From Achatina immaculata (taxonomy: Eukaryota > Mollusca > Gastropoda > Stylommatophora > Achatinidae), in NCBI GenBank assembly GCA_009760885.1, contig CM019692.1, positions 57,464,964 to 57,528,963 on the forward strand: a DNA stretch of 64,000 nucleotides. The letters run 5' to 3'. The notes beneath the pieces are model-generated. The model had not been told where the DNA came from. It worked only from the letters and a program-made list of their open reading frames with translations, and made no database searches. The position numbers were made by a program, and so were the translations under genes. The first letter of the stretch is position 1. Each line of letters starts with the position of its first letter. This document shows positions 11,574-22,063 of this stretch, in pieces.

Positions 11574-11901
11574 TATAACAATGTTATAAATATTATATTT
11601 CAGTAAAAATAAAATAACTGGTCAGACTTCAATCATACAATTATAGTTATACGTTTAAGCTAGTAGAGATAATGAATCTAACTAAGTTTATAATATACTG
11701 ACAAATAATGGAAAAAAGTACAAAAATCAACAATGCAATGAACGTTATGTAAGTGTAAATTGTAAAAGACTTGATAACAATATTAGCTGTAAGCTAGCAC
11801 TAAGAAATGTCTGTTTTGCTGTAAGAACTTCTGTGGTTTTTTGTTTTTGTTCAGTTAAATTAATCTACAGAAGTTAAAGAGTGCTGGAAGTTTCAAGCTA
11901 T

Positions 11902-14436
11902 CTAGTATCTGTATGTGGGTGTTGAGTGTTGATTGTGAAGTAGGGACATCATATACGCGTGGCTCAGAGCTGCAGGACTAAACTGCATTAGATATTGTAG
12001 CTGAAAGTTCCACGGATAATGATTCGAGGTTCTTGTGTTTGTGTCCTGTACAGTTGTTGTGGTATTCCTAAGTGGTGATTGTGCAGGAGTCTCCATGTTG
12101 TTCGCTGTACTAAGTGTTGGTATAAATTGTTGAGCTTGCCGTGTAGGCAGGGGTGGGAACATGGAATCGTATAGTGGGTCAGTGGATGGAGCGGGCAATG
12201 GTAGAGAGGCAGATGGTGATGTTTCTGAGGGTCCTTGGAGTCTTGTAGTTTGTGTAGAGTGTGTGTTTCTGGATCTATGAGATGTGGATGGCTGTCTAAA
12301 CTGTTTCTGGCTATTTGAGTGTTTTGTTATGTTCTGCTCAGTTCTTGCTGGATATTTGATATTTTTGGCAAGGATGCTGCTGCCAGTCTTGTTAATGTGG
12401 ATGTGGTCCCTGTAAAGGCGTTTTTTGGGAGCACCTGTGGCTGAAGTAAAAAATGGCGTGTTGTTTATAAAAACTACTGTGTTCTGTAGACAGAATGTTT
12501 TTAGTATTTTGTTGTTTATATCCACCATGCGACGTCCAGGACCAGAACAAGGTGGAATGATGGATGAAATGTTTATGGAAGTGTTGGGGTATTTTTTCTT
12601 GATGGTGGATATCAAGTCTTGTATATCAGAGGGCCGAAGATTCTGGCCGTTCATGCTGTCATTAATGCCAACATGTACGGTCGTTCTCATCACTCTCTGA
12701 TCGACGTCAAGTCGTCTCAGTGTCTGCGTTATTTTTATAATACCAGCTCCAGGTAGTGGCATGACTGAGACAGTGTCTTCAGAGGTAAGTGACATCCGCT
12801 CACCATAGATTCCTTTAAGTAAGGAATCTCCGATTATCAAGTGTGTCGTATATTCTTTGATGTTGTTACTGTGTTGTTGTGTATCTTGTTCTTGTTGATG
12901 TTTATGAGACCGTGACTGAGGAGTAGATGTCTTGTTTGAGATATCTGTTTGGGTTCTTGTTGTTTTATGATTATATACAATGGGGCTATCTTGTAAAGCT
13001 TGAAACCTATTACTTATCTGCACATCAATAGGGTAAGCTAAATATTCAGGAGCTACCTTTATAGGCGTTGTGGTGCTGGTGTGTTTCTCTTGTGCAGCTT
13101 CTTGCTTTGGCGTGTCTTCTTTGTTGATATCTGGTGAACTTGTGCATGAATTTACAGCCATATTATCTGTGCCAGCAGTCACTTCTTGAATACTTGTCAA
13201 CACTTTCTTGCTGTGGCTGCGTGGCTCCCTCTGCCATTCAGATATCATGAGTCTCATTTTAGTATTTTCGTCTCTCAATGACGTAAGTTCAGCCCTGAGA
13301 CTGTCATTCTCCAGCTTGAATGAGTGCTTAATCTCCGCTGCCATGTCAGTAATAAGGTTTATGACGAGGTCTTTGACTACCTGAAGTATGTTCTGGCTAC
13401 ATAATGTAGCTAATTTTTCCTCGACAACTCTAGGCTGCTGAGATACATGCGGTGAATCAGCCACACTAGAGGGAGAGAACTCAGGCGCTGGAGCTGGAGC
13501 TTCGCTGTCGTCTCGGTTTTCCACATCAGCTAAATTGTTGCTGGTGGAGTGTTCAGGCATTGTTTGAACGTCAGCGGGTTCAGCTGAGGTGCTTGCCTGA
13601 TCTGACAGGGCTTTGTCAGTAAGATCAGCACTGGGGCAGTTGGTGAATTGTTCTTGCATGTCGGTGGTGGTAGCGCCTTGATTGATATCAGTGGCGACAG
13701 TATCGTGTTCGTCACTGGTGGTGATGGCCGGTCTGTCACTGGTGGTGATGGCCGGTCTGTCACTGATGGTGATGGCCGGTCTGTCACTGACGGTGATTTC
13801 CGGTCTGTCACTGGTGGTGATGGCCGGTCTGTCACTGGTGGTGATGGCCGGTCTGTCACTGATGGTGATGGCCGGTCTGTCACTCATGGCAACAGATGAT
13901 AGAGATGGCTTCACTGTAGCTGACAGTCGCAGGAAAGGTTCTAAAGCTTCATCCTGAATACGACTGAAGTCATCTGTCAACCAAGAGTCGACATCATGAG
14001 CACCACCTTGAACCAATATTTTATTTCTTGTATGATACAGGTGGATAGTTACAAGCGGTGTTTTTATAAAGTCCTCCACATTTGCACCATTTTTATCTGT
14101 CCTCTCTTCTGTGTGGTCGTGATAGTACTCCCTGAACACTTTTTTCACACACTCATAATCGAGTGTGTTGTTGAAAAGAACGACCAAGCATTGTCCCTCG
14201 TTGGTCCTTGTTATTGTAAGGCCGGGGACTTTGTCGCACCCACGGAGCTTGGTATTTATCGCTTTTCTTTTGTTCAGGGAGTAATTCTTTACAGCCGCCG
14301 GCCGCAGTCCATCCCGTCTTCTTGTCTGGCTAGCTTCTTCTACATCATCTTCTACATCATCGTCTCTACTACAAGATAACATTGTCAGGTTATGATGCAA
14401 TACATTATGACAGCCATTGTAGTCCCGCCTGGCCAC
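11902..14436 (-). CDS. L2/CR1-type LINE ORF1 with SGNH esterase domain
   Basis: Open for 844 codons. Residues ~50-180 form an N-terminal domain I do not recognise. Residues ~184-248 are an in-frame tandem array of the octapeptide SDRPAITT and variants. A short coiled-coil-like stretch follows near 372-402 (LENDSLRAELTSLRDEN). From ~530 to ~700 there is an SGNH/GDSL hydrolase: LIIGDSLLKG with the nucleophile Ser (~537), HVGINDS with the G-x-N-D block (~590) and YRDHIHIN with the Asp/His block (~678). This esterase is known in ORF1 of L2/CR1-group LINEs, and its role in retrotransposition is not settled. The C-terminal ~140 residues are rich in Ser, Thr, Pro and Gln. The start chosen is the first Met of the frame; a later start cannot be excluded. 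Confidence 0.85.
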   Translation of the reverse strand: MARRDYNGCHNVLHHNLTMLSCSRDDDVEDDVEEASQTRRRDGLRPAAVKNYSLNKRKAINTKLRGCDKVPGLTITRTNEGQCLVVLFNNTLDYECVKKVFREYYHDHTEERTDKNGANVEDFIKTPLVTIHLYHTRNKILVQGGAHDVDSWLTDDFSRIQDEALEPFLRLSATVKPSLSSVAMSDRPAITISDRPAITTSDRPAITTSDRPEITVSDRPAITISDRPAITTSDRPAITTSDEHDTVATDINQGATTTDMQEQFTNCPSADLTDKALSDQASTSAEPADVQTMPEHSTSNNLADVENRDDSEAPAPAPEFSPSSVADSPHVSQQPRVVEEKLATLCSQNILQVVKDLVINLITDMAAEIKHSFKLENDSLRAELTSLRDENTKMRLMISEWQREPRSHSKKVLTSIQEVTAGTDNMAVNSCTSSPDINKEDTPKQEAAQEKHTSTTTPIKVAPEYLAYPIDVQISNRFQALQDSPIVYNHKTTRTQTDISNKTSTPQSRSHKHQQEQDTQQHSNNIKEYTTHLIIGDSLLKGIYGERMSLTSEDTVSVMPLPGAGIIKITQTLRRLDVDQRVMRTTVHVGINDSMNGQNLRPSDIQDLISTIKKKYPNTSINISSIIPPCSGPGRRMVDINNKILKTFCLQNTVVFINNTPFFTSATGAPKKRLYRDHIHINKTGSSILAKNIKYPARTEQNITKHSNSQKQFRQPSTSHRSRNTHSTQTTRLQGPSETSPSASLPLPAPSTDPLYDSMFPPLPTRQAQQFIPTLSTANNMETPAQSPLRNTTTTVQDTNTRTSNHYPWNFQLQYLMQFSPAALSHAYMMSLLHNQHSTPTYRY
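13693..13885 (-). repeat. 24-bp in-frame minisatellite inside LINE ORF1
   Basis: About seven to eight copies of a 24-bp unit (plus-strand core GGTGATGGCCGGTCTGTCACT). Each encodes eight residues of the SDRPAITT type, with conservative variants such as EITV and AITI. Because 24 is a multiple of three, ORF1 stays open through the array. Confidence 0.85.
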
Positions 14437-14708
14437 ACGGTGACCTAGTTACAATGAGCCGCGTGGTCACGGGCTAAGCCAGTATTGGATATATGTTATA
14501 TATACTATTCTAACATTTTGATAAATATTTAACAAACTACATGGATTTTTAAAATTTCACATATTTCACCACAAGCACAAACACAAGTGAATTCCAGTGG
14601 TATCCATTTCACATCACAATCTTATAAAATGACACTGGTAAAAATCCAAATGTAGGAGCTAAAATAAACACGTCCGATCACATTAGACTATGTAGTCACC
14701 GGGGACAT

Positions 14709-16045
14709 TGATAGTATCCCAGTGTGTTCTCGCTGTATGGTTTTAATCTATTTAAAAGTATAATAGATAGTATTTTGTAGCTTGTTTGTACCTGTAGTTT
14801 TCACAGTTGCTCATCTCGCCCTTTTGAAATACTGGGATCAGTAATGATTCTCTCCATTCACTAGGGAGTTTTTCTTATCTCCATATTTGTTGTATTAGTT
14901 CACATATCTGTTCATGTAGATTTAGACCTCCTTCCTTAATCAATTCTGCAGCAATTCCATCTGAACCTGTTGCTTTGTTGTCTACGTGATACTGTAGATG
15001 ACTTCTTCTAAGTCTAGTTCCACTATTTCAGGTTGACAAGTCTGTATTTCTTAGCATGGTAATGTGCTTATAGGCTCTTCATAGTTTAGTAGTTTTTCAA
15101 AATATTCTTTCCATCTGATACAGATTTTCTCTGCATTATTTATCATGTTTCCGTTACTCTCCTTCAAGCTCTGCAAAGGTTGTTTATTATGCTTGCTTTA
15201 CTGTTCGCAATTCTTTATAGAATTCACTGCTTTTCTTATTTTGATGGCATATCTGTATCTCGCTTACTATGTCTTTCATATATTGTCGTTTTTGTTGGCG
15301 AATAACATTTTGAGGTTCTTTACACTGTGTGTGGTACTTCTCATTTGTTTTGTTGTTCATGTCATTCAATCATATCTGTCTTGCTGTTCTTTTCTTTATG
15401 ATTGCCTTTCTGCAGATTTCATCGAACCAGTCCTTTTTTAGTTATGGCCTTGACTCCCAGGCATTCTTCCGCCGTTTTCTTTATAATGGTTTTTATATCT
15501 TCCCATCTATCATCAATGCTTTTATTTTCTTCATTCCCTCTTGCGTTTTTCGTACGTTTTAGCTCATTTCTGAACTCATCTTTAGTATCTTCTCTTTTCA
15601 AAGCGTCTCCTTTTATTATTATTTAATTTACTATAAAATTTTTCTACAGCCTGAATTTTACTTTAGCTTTAATAAAATAGGGGTCGGTGCTGCCTTCAGT
15701 CCCTCTGTAACTTCTGATCTGAAGTATGTTTGTTGTGTATCTGTCTGATTGCATGTTAGTTTATCCATGTGTGTTTGTGGATATTCATATTCTGAAAACA
15801 TGAGCTGCTTATTCTCATTCCTTAAGCTTCTGCCTTATTTATTAGTCTTCATCTATTATCATTAGATGTTTCATGCAGACTTTCTTTTCCTGTGACGTGT
15901 CTGTGTGACTCCTTTTTTCCTATCTTTGCATTCAAATCTCCCAGAATTATCACTGCGGTACTATGTGACCTAATAAGTACTCTAAAGTGCAAGGATCTAC
16001 ATCTTTGTTTGCTATTACACTTCATCATTATCATCTTTATAGTGT
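14709..16045 (-). pseudogene. RTE-type LINE, 5' half (endonuclease end, linker, RT start)
   Basis: Minus-strand order: an endonuclease remnant with AVIILGDLNAKIGKKE and TGKESLHETSNDN (16034-15870); a basic linker region (15600-15190); then the RT start with NKATGSDGIAAELIKEGG (about 14930-14985), an IWR..EKLPSEWRESLLIPVF segment and an LNRLKPYSENTLGYYQ end at 14709. The next residues of the family, AGFR, are found at 8334, on the other side of the L2-like insertion. The 5' part of the endonuclease is missing, and several frame breaks occur. Confidence 0.75.
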
Positions 16046-17240
16046 GTGATAGCTTATGTTATACTGCAGCTGAAAGTGTAAGTAAAGTAACATGAATTGA
16101 TAAATAGAAGATAAAAGAAAAAGAATCTTGTGCCATATTTTAAAAAGGTGGGAAAGTTTGTACTAGAAAATAGTTTGACAACTGACAAACTATAACGATG
16201 CTAACTGTACATACTCTGCAGCTTTTCACACTGTGGACTTTTTATCTCCACATTTCTGGAGCGTGAAATAGTACATTTAAATCTTATTTGTCTGTTATAT
16301 ATTGTGAATGTCAATGTTTAATGTTTGATTGTGTGTTACATGTTTTGCAACTGCAAGTGTTAAACCTTGTAAACATATTATTTGAACAGTTGTTTAAAAA
16401 TCTCTGTTAAAACATGGTTTCCTCTTTTGAGTCTGGGACGAAAATCTACAGACACAGCAATGGTATAGAAAATATCAAAAGCCTTTATTTTTACTTGTAT
16501 TTTCCAAGCTAAATAATAATGTGTAAACACTCTTCTGTTAACACTATATCCACTGTCTTTAAACCTATGGATTCAAACCTTTCTACCTCCAAATGACTTG
16601 TTAACCATCAACTTTAATGCAAAATTCCGTAAACCTTTACCTGATTTTACTTCCTAGATGGCACACAATATCAAACTAGTAACACAGCCGCAGGTCAGCT
16701 GATAATACGGCCCAGACAACTTGTGGTCAGCGGACTATTTGATAATGCGGTCCAGACAACTTGTGATCAACGGACTATTTGATAATGCGGTCCATACAAC
16801 TTGTGGTCAACGGACTATTTGATAATGTGGTCCAGACCACAGGGTAGGAACCACTATTTTAAATCATGCTCTTAGTCATCAGTGCGAGGTATAGCATATT
16901 CATGACTTCATCCATTCTACTGAACCTATATCAGTTACGCTAAAAAAATATGTATGCTTAATATAAATTGTGCTATATCCAACGTTGCAGAGCTTTAGTC
17001 TATATGTATTGCTTGTATTGCTACACGTATTTGTTTTGCGTGTACACTAACCATGTACTTCAGTAATTCGAACGAATAAGGAAAAAAATAGGTTGGTGGT
17101 ACATGCTTAATGGTTAAGCGAGCCCAGATAGAAGATTATGAACAGTTTGACACAAGACACACAAAAAAGACAATTGATAAAATAAATTGCAGAAAAGAAT
17201 CAACCATGGTGATCTAGAGAGAAGCATACATTTATACAGC
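16046..17240. repeat. Mostly unassigned; contains a 40-bp minisatellite
   Basis: At about 16691-16850 there are roughly four tandem copies of a 40-bp unit containing GACTATTTGATAATGCGGTC. The rest shows no recognisable gene or element. Confidence 0.6.
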
Positions 17241-17242
17241 AT

Positions 17243-17305
17243 TCGATGATGATGATGGTGATGATAGTGATGATGATGACGATGATGAAGATAATGATGA
17301 TGATT
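17243..17305. repeat. GAT-type microsatellite
   Basis: An imperfect run of GAT/GAC/GAA trinucleotides, with no LINE end recognisable next to it. Confidence 0.8.
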
Positions 17306-17407
17306 CTTGTGACAAATTCACTGAATGAATGAGACATAATTTTATATGTTTCTTTGTCTCCGTCCATAAATGTTCTATTATTTCCTTAATACACGGTCAA
17401 TTTATTT

Positions 17408-17520
17408 GTTAGCAGAGAGCACAGTGGATTAGTCACTCGCTCGCTGACTAGGTGACCCGAGTTTGATTTCCACTCCCCACAGAGGTGGTCAGAACGTGGC
17501 TCGCACAAAAAAAAAAATTC
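17408..17520 (+). repeat. Degenerate tRNA-derived SINE head
   Basis: A tRNA-like segment with a weak box A (about 17422-17432) and a mutated box B (GAGTTTGATTTCC, about 17459-17471), followed by an A-rich run. It is clearly decayed relative to the copy at 130-362, to which it is only loosely similar. Confidence 0.4.
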
Positions 17521-17649
17521 TCGGGGTTCACTCAGCCTCAAGAAAAATGGCTCTGGAAAGGAACAGAATTTGCTAATTTAGCTACGGAGTTCCTGCTGCT
17601 GGCGATATTAGCTGGCAGTTTTCCGGCCAATTGCTGATTAGACAGTAAA

Positions 17650-19890
17650 AAATTTATGTTGTTATCCTCTGGAATAACTCTGGTTCACATCTCATACTTT
17701 TTTCTGTTTGTTAGCACTGAATTGTATTTCTGTACTCATATTGTTCAATTGAGTAATTCACATAATTTATATGGCTATCGTTTTGTAACCTTATTTTCAT
17801 CACCTAAAGAAGATATGCATATTTAGCCGGGGCTATAACATTTTTATTAAACAAAACATTGTTGCTATGCAAGAAAGTAACAATTAGATCATGAATATAA
17901 TTTTATTTCATGTACGTTTATTCCATCGAATGCGGAGCTATTTTCCATTCAAATCGCCGTTTAATAAATGCATCTGAAATGGAATCCCACAGTGATTCAC
18001 AAACCAACAAATGAGATGGAGATACATTTTAAAATTTATATTAGATTTCTTAAAACATCAGGCTCGGTGAAATAACAACATATTCATTTATCAGTGGTTT
18101 TCCTACTTTCCTACTTGCACGTATCAAAACATTTTTCAAGAACGCACTGTTAATTTACTAGTACATCCTTGGTGTTGTCAATACATTTGTTAATTTTATC
18201 CTCAGTCTAACTCCTTCAATATAAGCCACTTTACATGGTACAAACACTTAAGATTTATAACAGAATTATGCGAATATTATCTTTTCCTCCACGACAAAGA
18301 ACAGCAACTTTAGTGGGATCCTTAAATTGCATTTCTTCTCAGGTTTAAAATCTTGGTAAAAAGAGAGATAGTTGCATCTTGGGTTGAAAACCAAACTGAA
18401 AAAAATAACATGTAACTCTTCTTGTGATGTTTTTCTTGCTGTGATATTTCTTTTATTTTCCAGATCTGAGACTAATTCATTGATCTTAGGAAACAGTGTA
18501 ACTATAGTCAGGACATTCCCATATCTGCTCCCTTGCCTGTTCTAGTAATAAATGTATGATGTGTGTACTGAATGTCCCTGTCGCGTGGTGATTGCGGGTT
18601 CGTCGGTTCCGCCTACAGACAGAGCATATTCTTTCTTCATTCTAACTCGTTCCCCGTTCTTTCATTCTGCAGACATGAAAGTTATTCTCACACTAAAGCT
18701 ATTCATTCCAAGCAGATATATCCTTAACAGCCTGAGACAGTATTATATTAATATTGCACTTATTTTACTTTCTTTAAAGGATATAATCCAAGATAATTTT
18801 AGTATTTTGACCTAATGATTAAAGCTTTTACTTAATTATGACGTAGGGAGTTCAGGGGAAGGTCAATTTTGACACGTTAACTTCCCAAGAATTATGATTA
18901 TGTTTGATGAACTTTATCTCGACATGTTTTTATAGCTAGCTAAAATTAGAAACTTAAAAGCTGAATTTGGAAACTTGTCCAAGGTCGTAAACAGGCAACT
19001 GCATGAAATTTAGACTTGTTCGTGAGAAGAATGTTCACGAAACAGAATTAGAATTTGTAGATCATATTTAAGCACTGGAATTTTAGGTAAAAGGGTTACG
19101 ACCAGTCAGTCAGTTGTTTTTTTTTTTTTTGCAGTCAGTTGTGAATCATTTTGATCATTGTGATTAATGCTGATTGAAGTTGATAGCTGAAGTTGTGATA
19201 GCATTAGAAAGATGTGAACGCTGAGCTAATAGTTTTTTCATGGACCCACGTGTGTTTTTGATGTTGTTACAGTTGTCTATAATAGAGAGACAAACTGAAG
19301 AATGTGAAAATAGCTCTCTTTTGAGATTTAGTAGGACTTGTAAAGTCCGATATTTTGTGATGTGGTGTTTTTCTTGTGGATCCATGGAAACTTTCATTGA
19401 GACTGTACGTTGGCTCTATATTACATCATGTTGTATGTCTTTTATTCTATCTGAGAGTAAGTGTTGCCCACTCTCTCCCTATATGGCGAACTAGTTCTCG
19501 TCGGGAAGAGGAGCGGCTTGTTCATCTGTATACTCAATATTTTGCTACATCCTCACTTATCACCGCCTATTCTCTCCATAATAAACATGTGTTTTGCTGT
19601 TACCAAATTGGGTGTCCAGTGGTTCTCAAACTGCTGAAATGTGCATGTTCGTATTTACACATTACATTTTCTGAGAATTACTTAATGGAGATGAGAAAAC
19701 AAATTAATCCAGTTGCTACCTGATTCAGCGGTTCTCACAACTGCGAAGTACTGGTTTAGCGTTACTGCTCTAGTGTTGCCGTGTGACACTCTGGTCCAGC
19801 AGTATACGTCAATAAGCCTTTAAGATGTCCATCTTGATAGCATGATCTAGGAAAGATATTGTGCACCTGTGGAGTGCGCACTGTTGGGCA
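17650..19890. other. Unassigned AT-rich sequence
   Basis: No gene, LINE motif or tandem repeat was recognised. A short poly(T) run lies at about 19119-19130. Confidence 0.5.
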
Positions 19891-19899
19891 TTGGTTTCG

Positions 19900-20190
19900 A
19901 CTCGCGGTGTGATTTTTTTATGTGTACAAATGTTGCTAGAAAGAGGTAAAGGAACAGAGCACAGTATGGTGTGGTTAGAAACATGACAAGAAAACTGCTT
20001 GGGACTTGAACCCTGTACTCAGGTAGAACGAACAACCGCCTAGCCACGAGAGAACAGCGCATTGATTAACTTCTAGCACCCCCCCCCCAGAAAAAAAAGA
20101 AAGAAAGGTGTTTGAAAACTAAGACATCATTGCCTGTCTGAACTAAATGAAAATCTTGACACTTGGAAAGGAAACGAGGCCATGACACAG
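19900..20190 (-). repeat. tRNA-derived SINE, family S, copy 1
   Basis: Minus-strand copy with a near-consensus box A (TGGCTAGGCGG, 20036-20046) and a consensus box B (GGTTCAAGTCC, 20002-20012). The flanking body is shared with 20335-20830 and 57421-58550. The part at 20075-20190 is an inverted match to 20525-20632. Confidence 0.6.
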
Positions 20191-20334
20191 AAATTCCTTC
20201 GCTTAGATGCAGTCTCTCTCAGGTACAAACCTAACATGCAGGAATAAACATGATCTTCTGCATATGTCTAGTGCACAACGGACAAAAATTCCCCCTCCCC
20301 CCAAATACTTATTATATAAAGGTAGCTTAGTCTA

Positions 20335-20524
20335 CGGTTTCAGATACAAATTCTCACAAACAGGAAACAAAAAGACTTTCGCACAGTAAAGTAACAGACC
20401 ACACCATTGTATGGTTAGACTTTGATTAAATAGTAAGGAAAGCACTTTTTGAGATGAGAGAAAGAAAAATGACAAGAGAATTACCTGGGACTTGAACCCC
20501 GTACTCCGGTAAGACAAGCACTTT
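20335..20524 (-). repeat. tRNA-derived SINE, family S, copy 2
   Basis: Second minus-strand copy. It carries the box B complement GGACTTGAACC and the downstream body with AAACAGGAAACAAAAAG, matching the reverse complement of 20640-20830. The box A side is damaged. Confidence 0.55.
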
Positions 20525-20830
20525 CTCTGTCATGGCCTCGTTTCCTTTCCGGTTGTCACAATTTTCGTTTCGTTTAGCCAAGCATTGATGACTTTGCTTT
20601 CAAACACCTTTTTTGAGGGGTGTTAGATGGCTAAGTTGATTCTCTCGTGGCTCTACGGTTGCTCGTCCTTCAGGAGTACGGGGTTCAAGTCACAAGTAAT
20701 TTTGTTGTTAGTATTTTCTTTCTCTCATGTATAAAAGTGCTTTGTTTACGATTGTTTTCAGAAGTCTGACCATACAATAATGTGCTCTGTTGCCTTTTTG
20801 TTTCCTATTTGTGAAAATTTGTATCCGGCA
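20525..20830 (+). repeat. tRNA-derived SINE, family S, copy 3
   Basis: Plus-strand copy facing copies 1 and 2. It carries TCTCGTGGCTCTACGG in the box A region and GGGGTTCAAGTC as box B, followed by the same pyrimidine-rich body. With copy 1 it forms a large imperfect inverted repeat. Confidence 0.6.
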
Positions 20831-20967
20831 GTGAAGTACAACCTTACAACCATTAAAGTATTGCACAAACGAAGATAAAACGAAGAATTAAATTCCTTAG
20901 GCTTGGCATTGACATAACTGGATTCTCTTCTCCAGAACACAGTGTATTTTCTCGATTACGTTTCTCC

Positions 20968-21305
20968 AAGCATGAACACGTCCACTTTCAGCAATTATCT
21001 TAGTCCCCTCTGTCCCGTGAATACGCCTCCTTTCGGCAAATATCTTAGTCCCCTCTGTCCCATGAACACGTTCACTTTCAGAAAATATTTTAGTCCATTC
21101 TGTCCCATGAACACGTCCACTTTCAGCAAATCTCTTAGTCCCCTCTGTCTCGTGAACTCGTTCACGTTCAGCAAATATCTTAGTCCTCTCTGCACCGTGA
21201 AGACGTCCATTTTCACCAAATAGCTTAGTCTACTCTGTCCCATGAACACGTTCGCTTTCAGAAAATATCTCAGTCCCGTCTGCCCCGTGAACACGCCTCC
21301 AGTCC
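20968..21305. repeat. 45-bp minisatellite
   Basis: About seven and a half tandem copies of a 45-bp unit with the core CTTAGTCCCCTCTGTCCC. The unit is a multiple of three, so both strands stay open by chance (93 and 106 codons). I see no reason to treat those frames as genes. Confidence 0.85.
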
Positions 21306-21319
21306 CAATAATCATCTGA

Positions 21320-22055
21320 ACTTAAATCTGGTGTTTTCAACCTGTGTCACTTGTGAAGGTTCAATGCCTCCGAACAACATTATCCTAGATTAGAGATCAT
21401 GTTCGTGGGTTTCTTTTTTCTTTATGGGAGATGCCAAGTGCTAGTCGCAATGTTGACACCTGCGCTAAAAACACAATAGTTGGCGGTTACAATACAAATG
21501 GCAGCCTAGCATTTTGTGACATCCATAAAGAAAGACAGAGGTAAGAAAAATCTGTTGTGTTGTTGTGAAAAAAGAATCTAATTTAACAGTTATACTTTCT
21601 GTAATTAAGATTCAAAACAATATCACTTATTAAGATGCCAGTGTGCACTTTCATTGGTTATAGATTTTGAAGTGATATGTCTAAATTTAAACAACTATAT
21701 CGTCGTTTAAAAAAATATAACCTCTCTCTCTGTACGTATGTTTGTATGTACGTATAAAACGAACGTGCAAGTTATTCCATGGGAATGCTCATCTTAACCT
21801 CATTTGTTATCAGTTCTTGCATTTAGCAAGTTACGTAAGAAGGGAAACAAAGAGAAACAAGAAAGCATTGGCCACTTGAACTGACCCAAATATCTTTACA
21901 TAGTTTCTACATTAATTAATCGCTATTAATTACCATTATCATCTTGATTTTTGTCATCGAAGAAAAGAAGTGTTCATGTCACATTAGTTTCCTAATATCA
22001 TGTCCGATAGAAATACCCTTGTTTTAGCTTGACTTCTGAAAGGTGAGAAAATTTA
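21320..22055. other. Unassigned
   Basis: No gene was recognised. A short open stretch with a GTAAG at about 21540 looks exon-like but has no supporting homology. Confidence 0.4.
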
Positions 22056-22063
22056 TTACAGAG

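Larger units (their letters stand above)
8335..14708 (-). mobile_element. Near-full-length L2/CR1-group LINE inserted in an RTE LINE
   Basis: A 6.37-kb non-LTR retrotransposon on the minus strand: 5' leader (14708-14437), ORF1 with an esterase domain (14436-11902), a 328-bp spacer, ORF2 with endonuclease and RT (11573-8750), a 3' UTR of about 415 bp and an ATTC-repeat tail (8335-8356). It interrupts an RTE LINE, and the tetranucleotide TTGA occurs at both junctions (about 8331-8334 and 14709-14712). Removing it restores a continuous RTE sequence. The assignment to the L2/CR1 group rests on the SGNH-type ORF1, the RT C-terminal motifs and the simple-repeat tail instead of poly(A). Confidence 0.85.

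Noticed and set aside
13996..14379. 127-codon plus-strand frame
   Set aside because: Antisense shadow of LINE ORF1, which has strong domain evidence on the minus strand.
20942..21315. Open frames on both strands across the 45-bp repeat
   Set aside because: Same reason: period is a multiple of three, both strands open.
21460..21550. Possible host exon with GTAAG donor
   Set aside because: Very short, no homology recognised, no matching acceptor or neighbouring exon.
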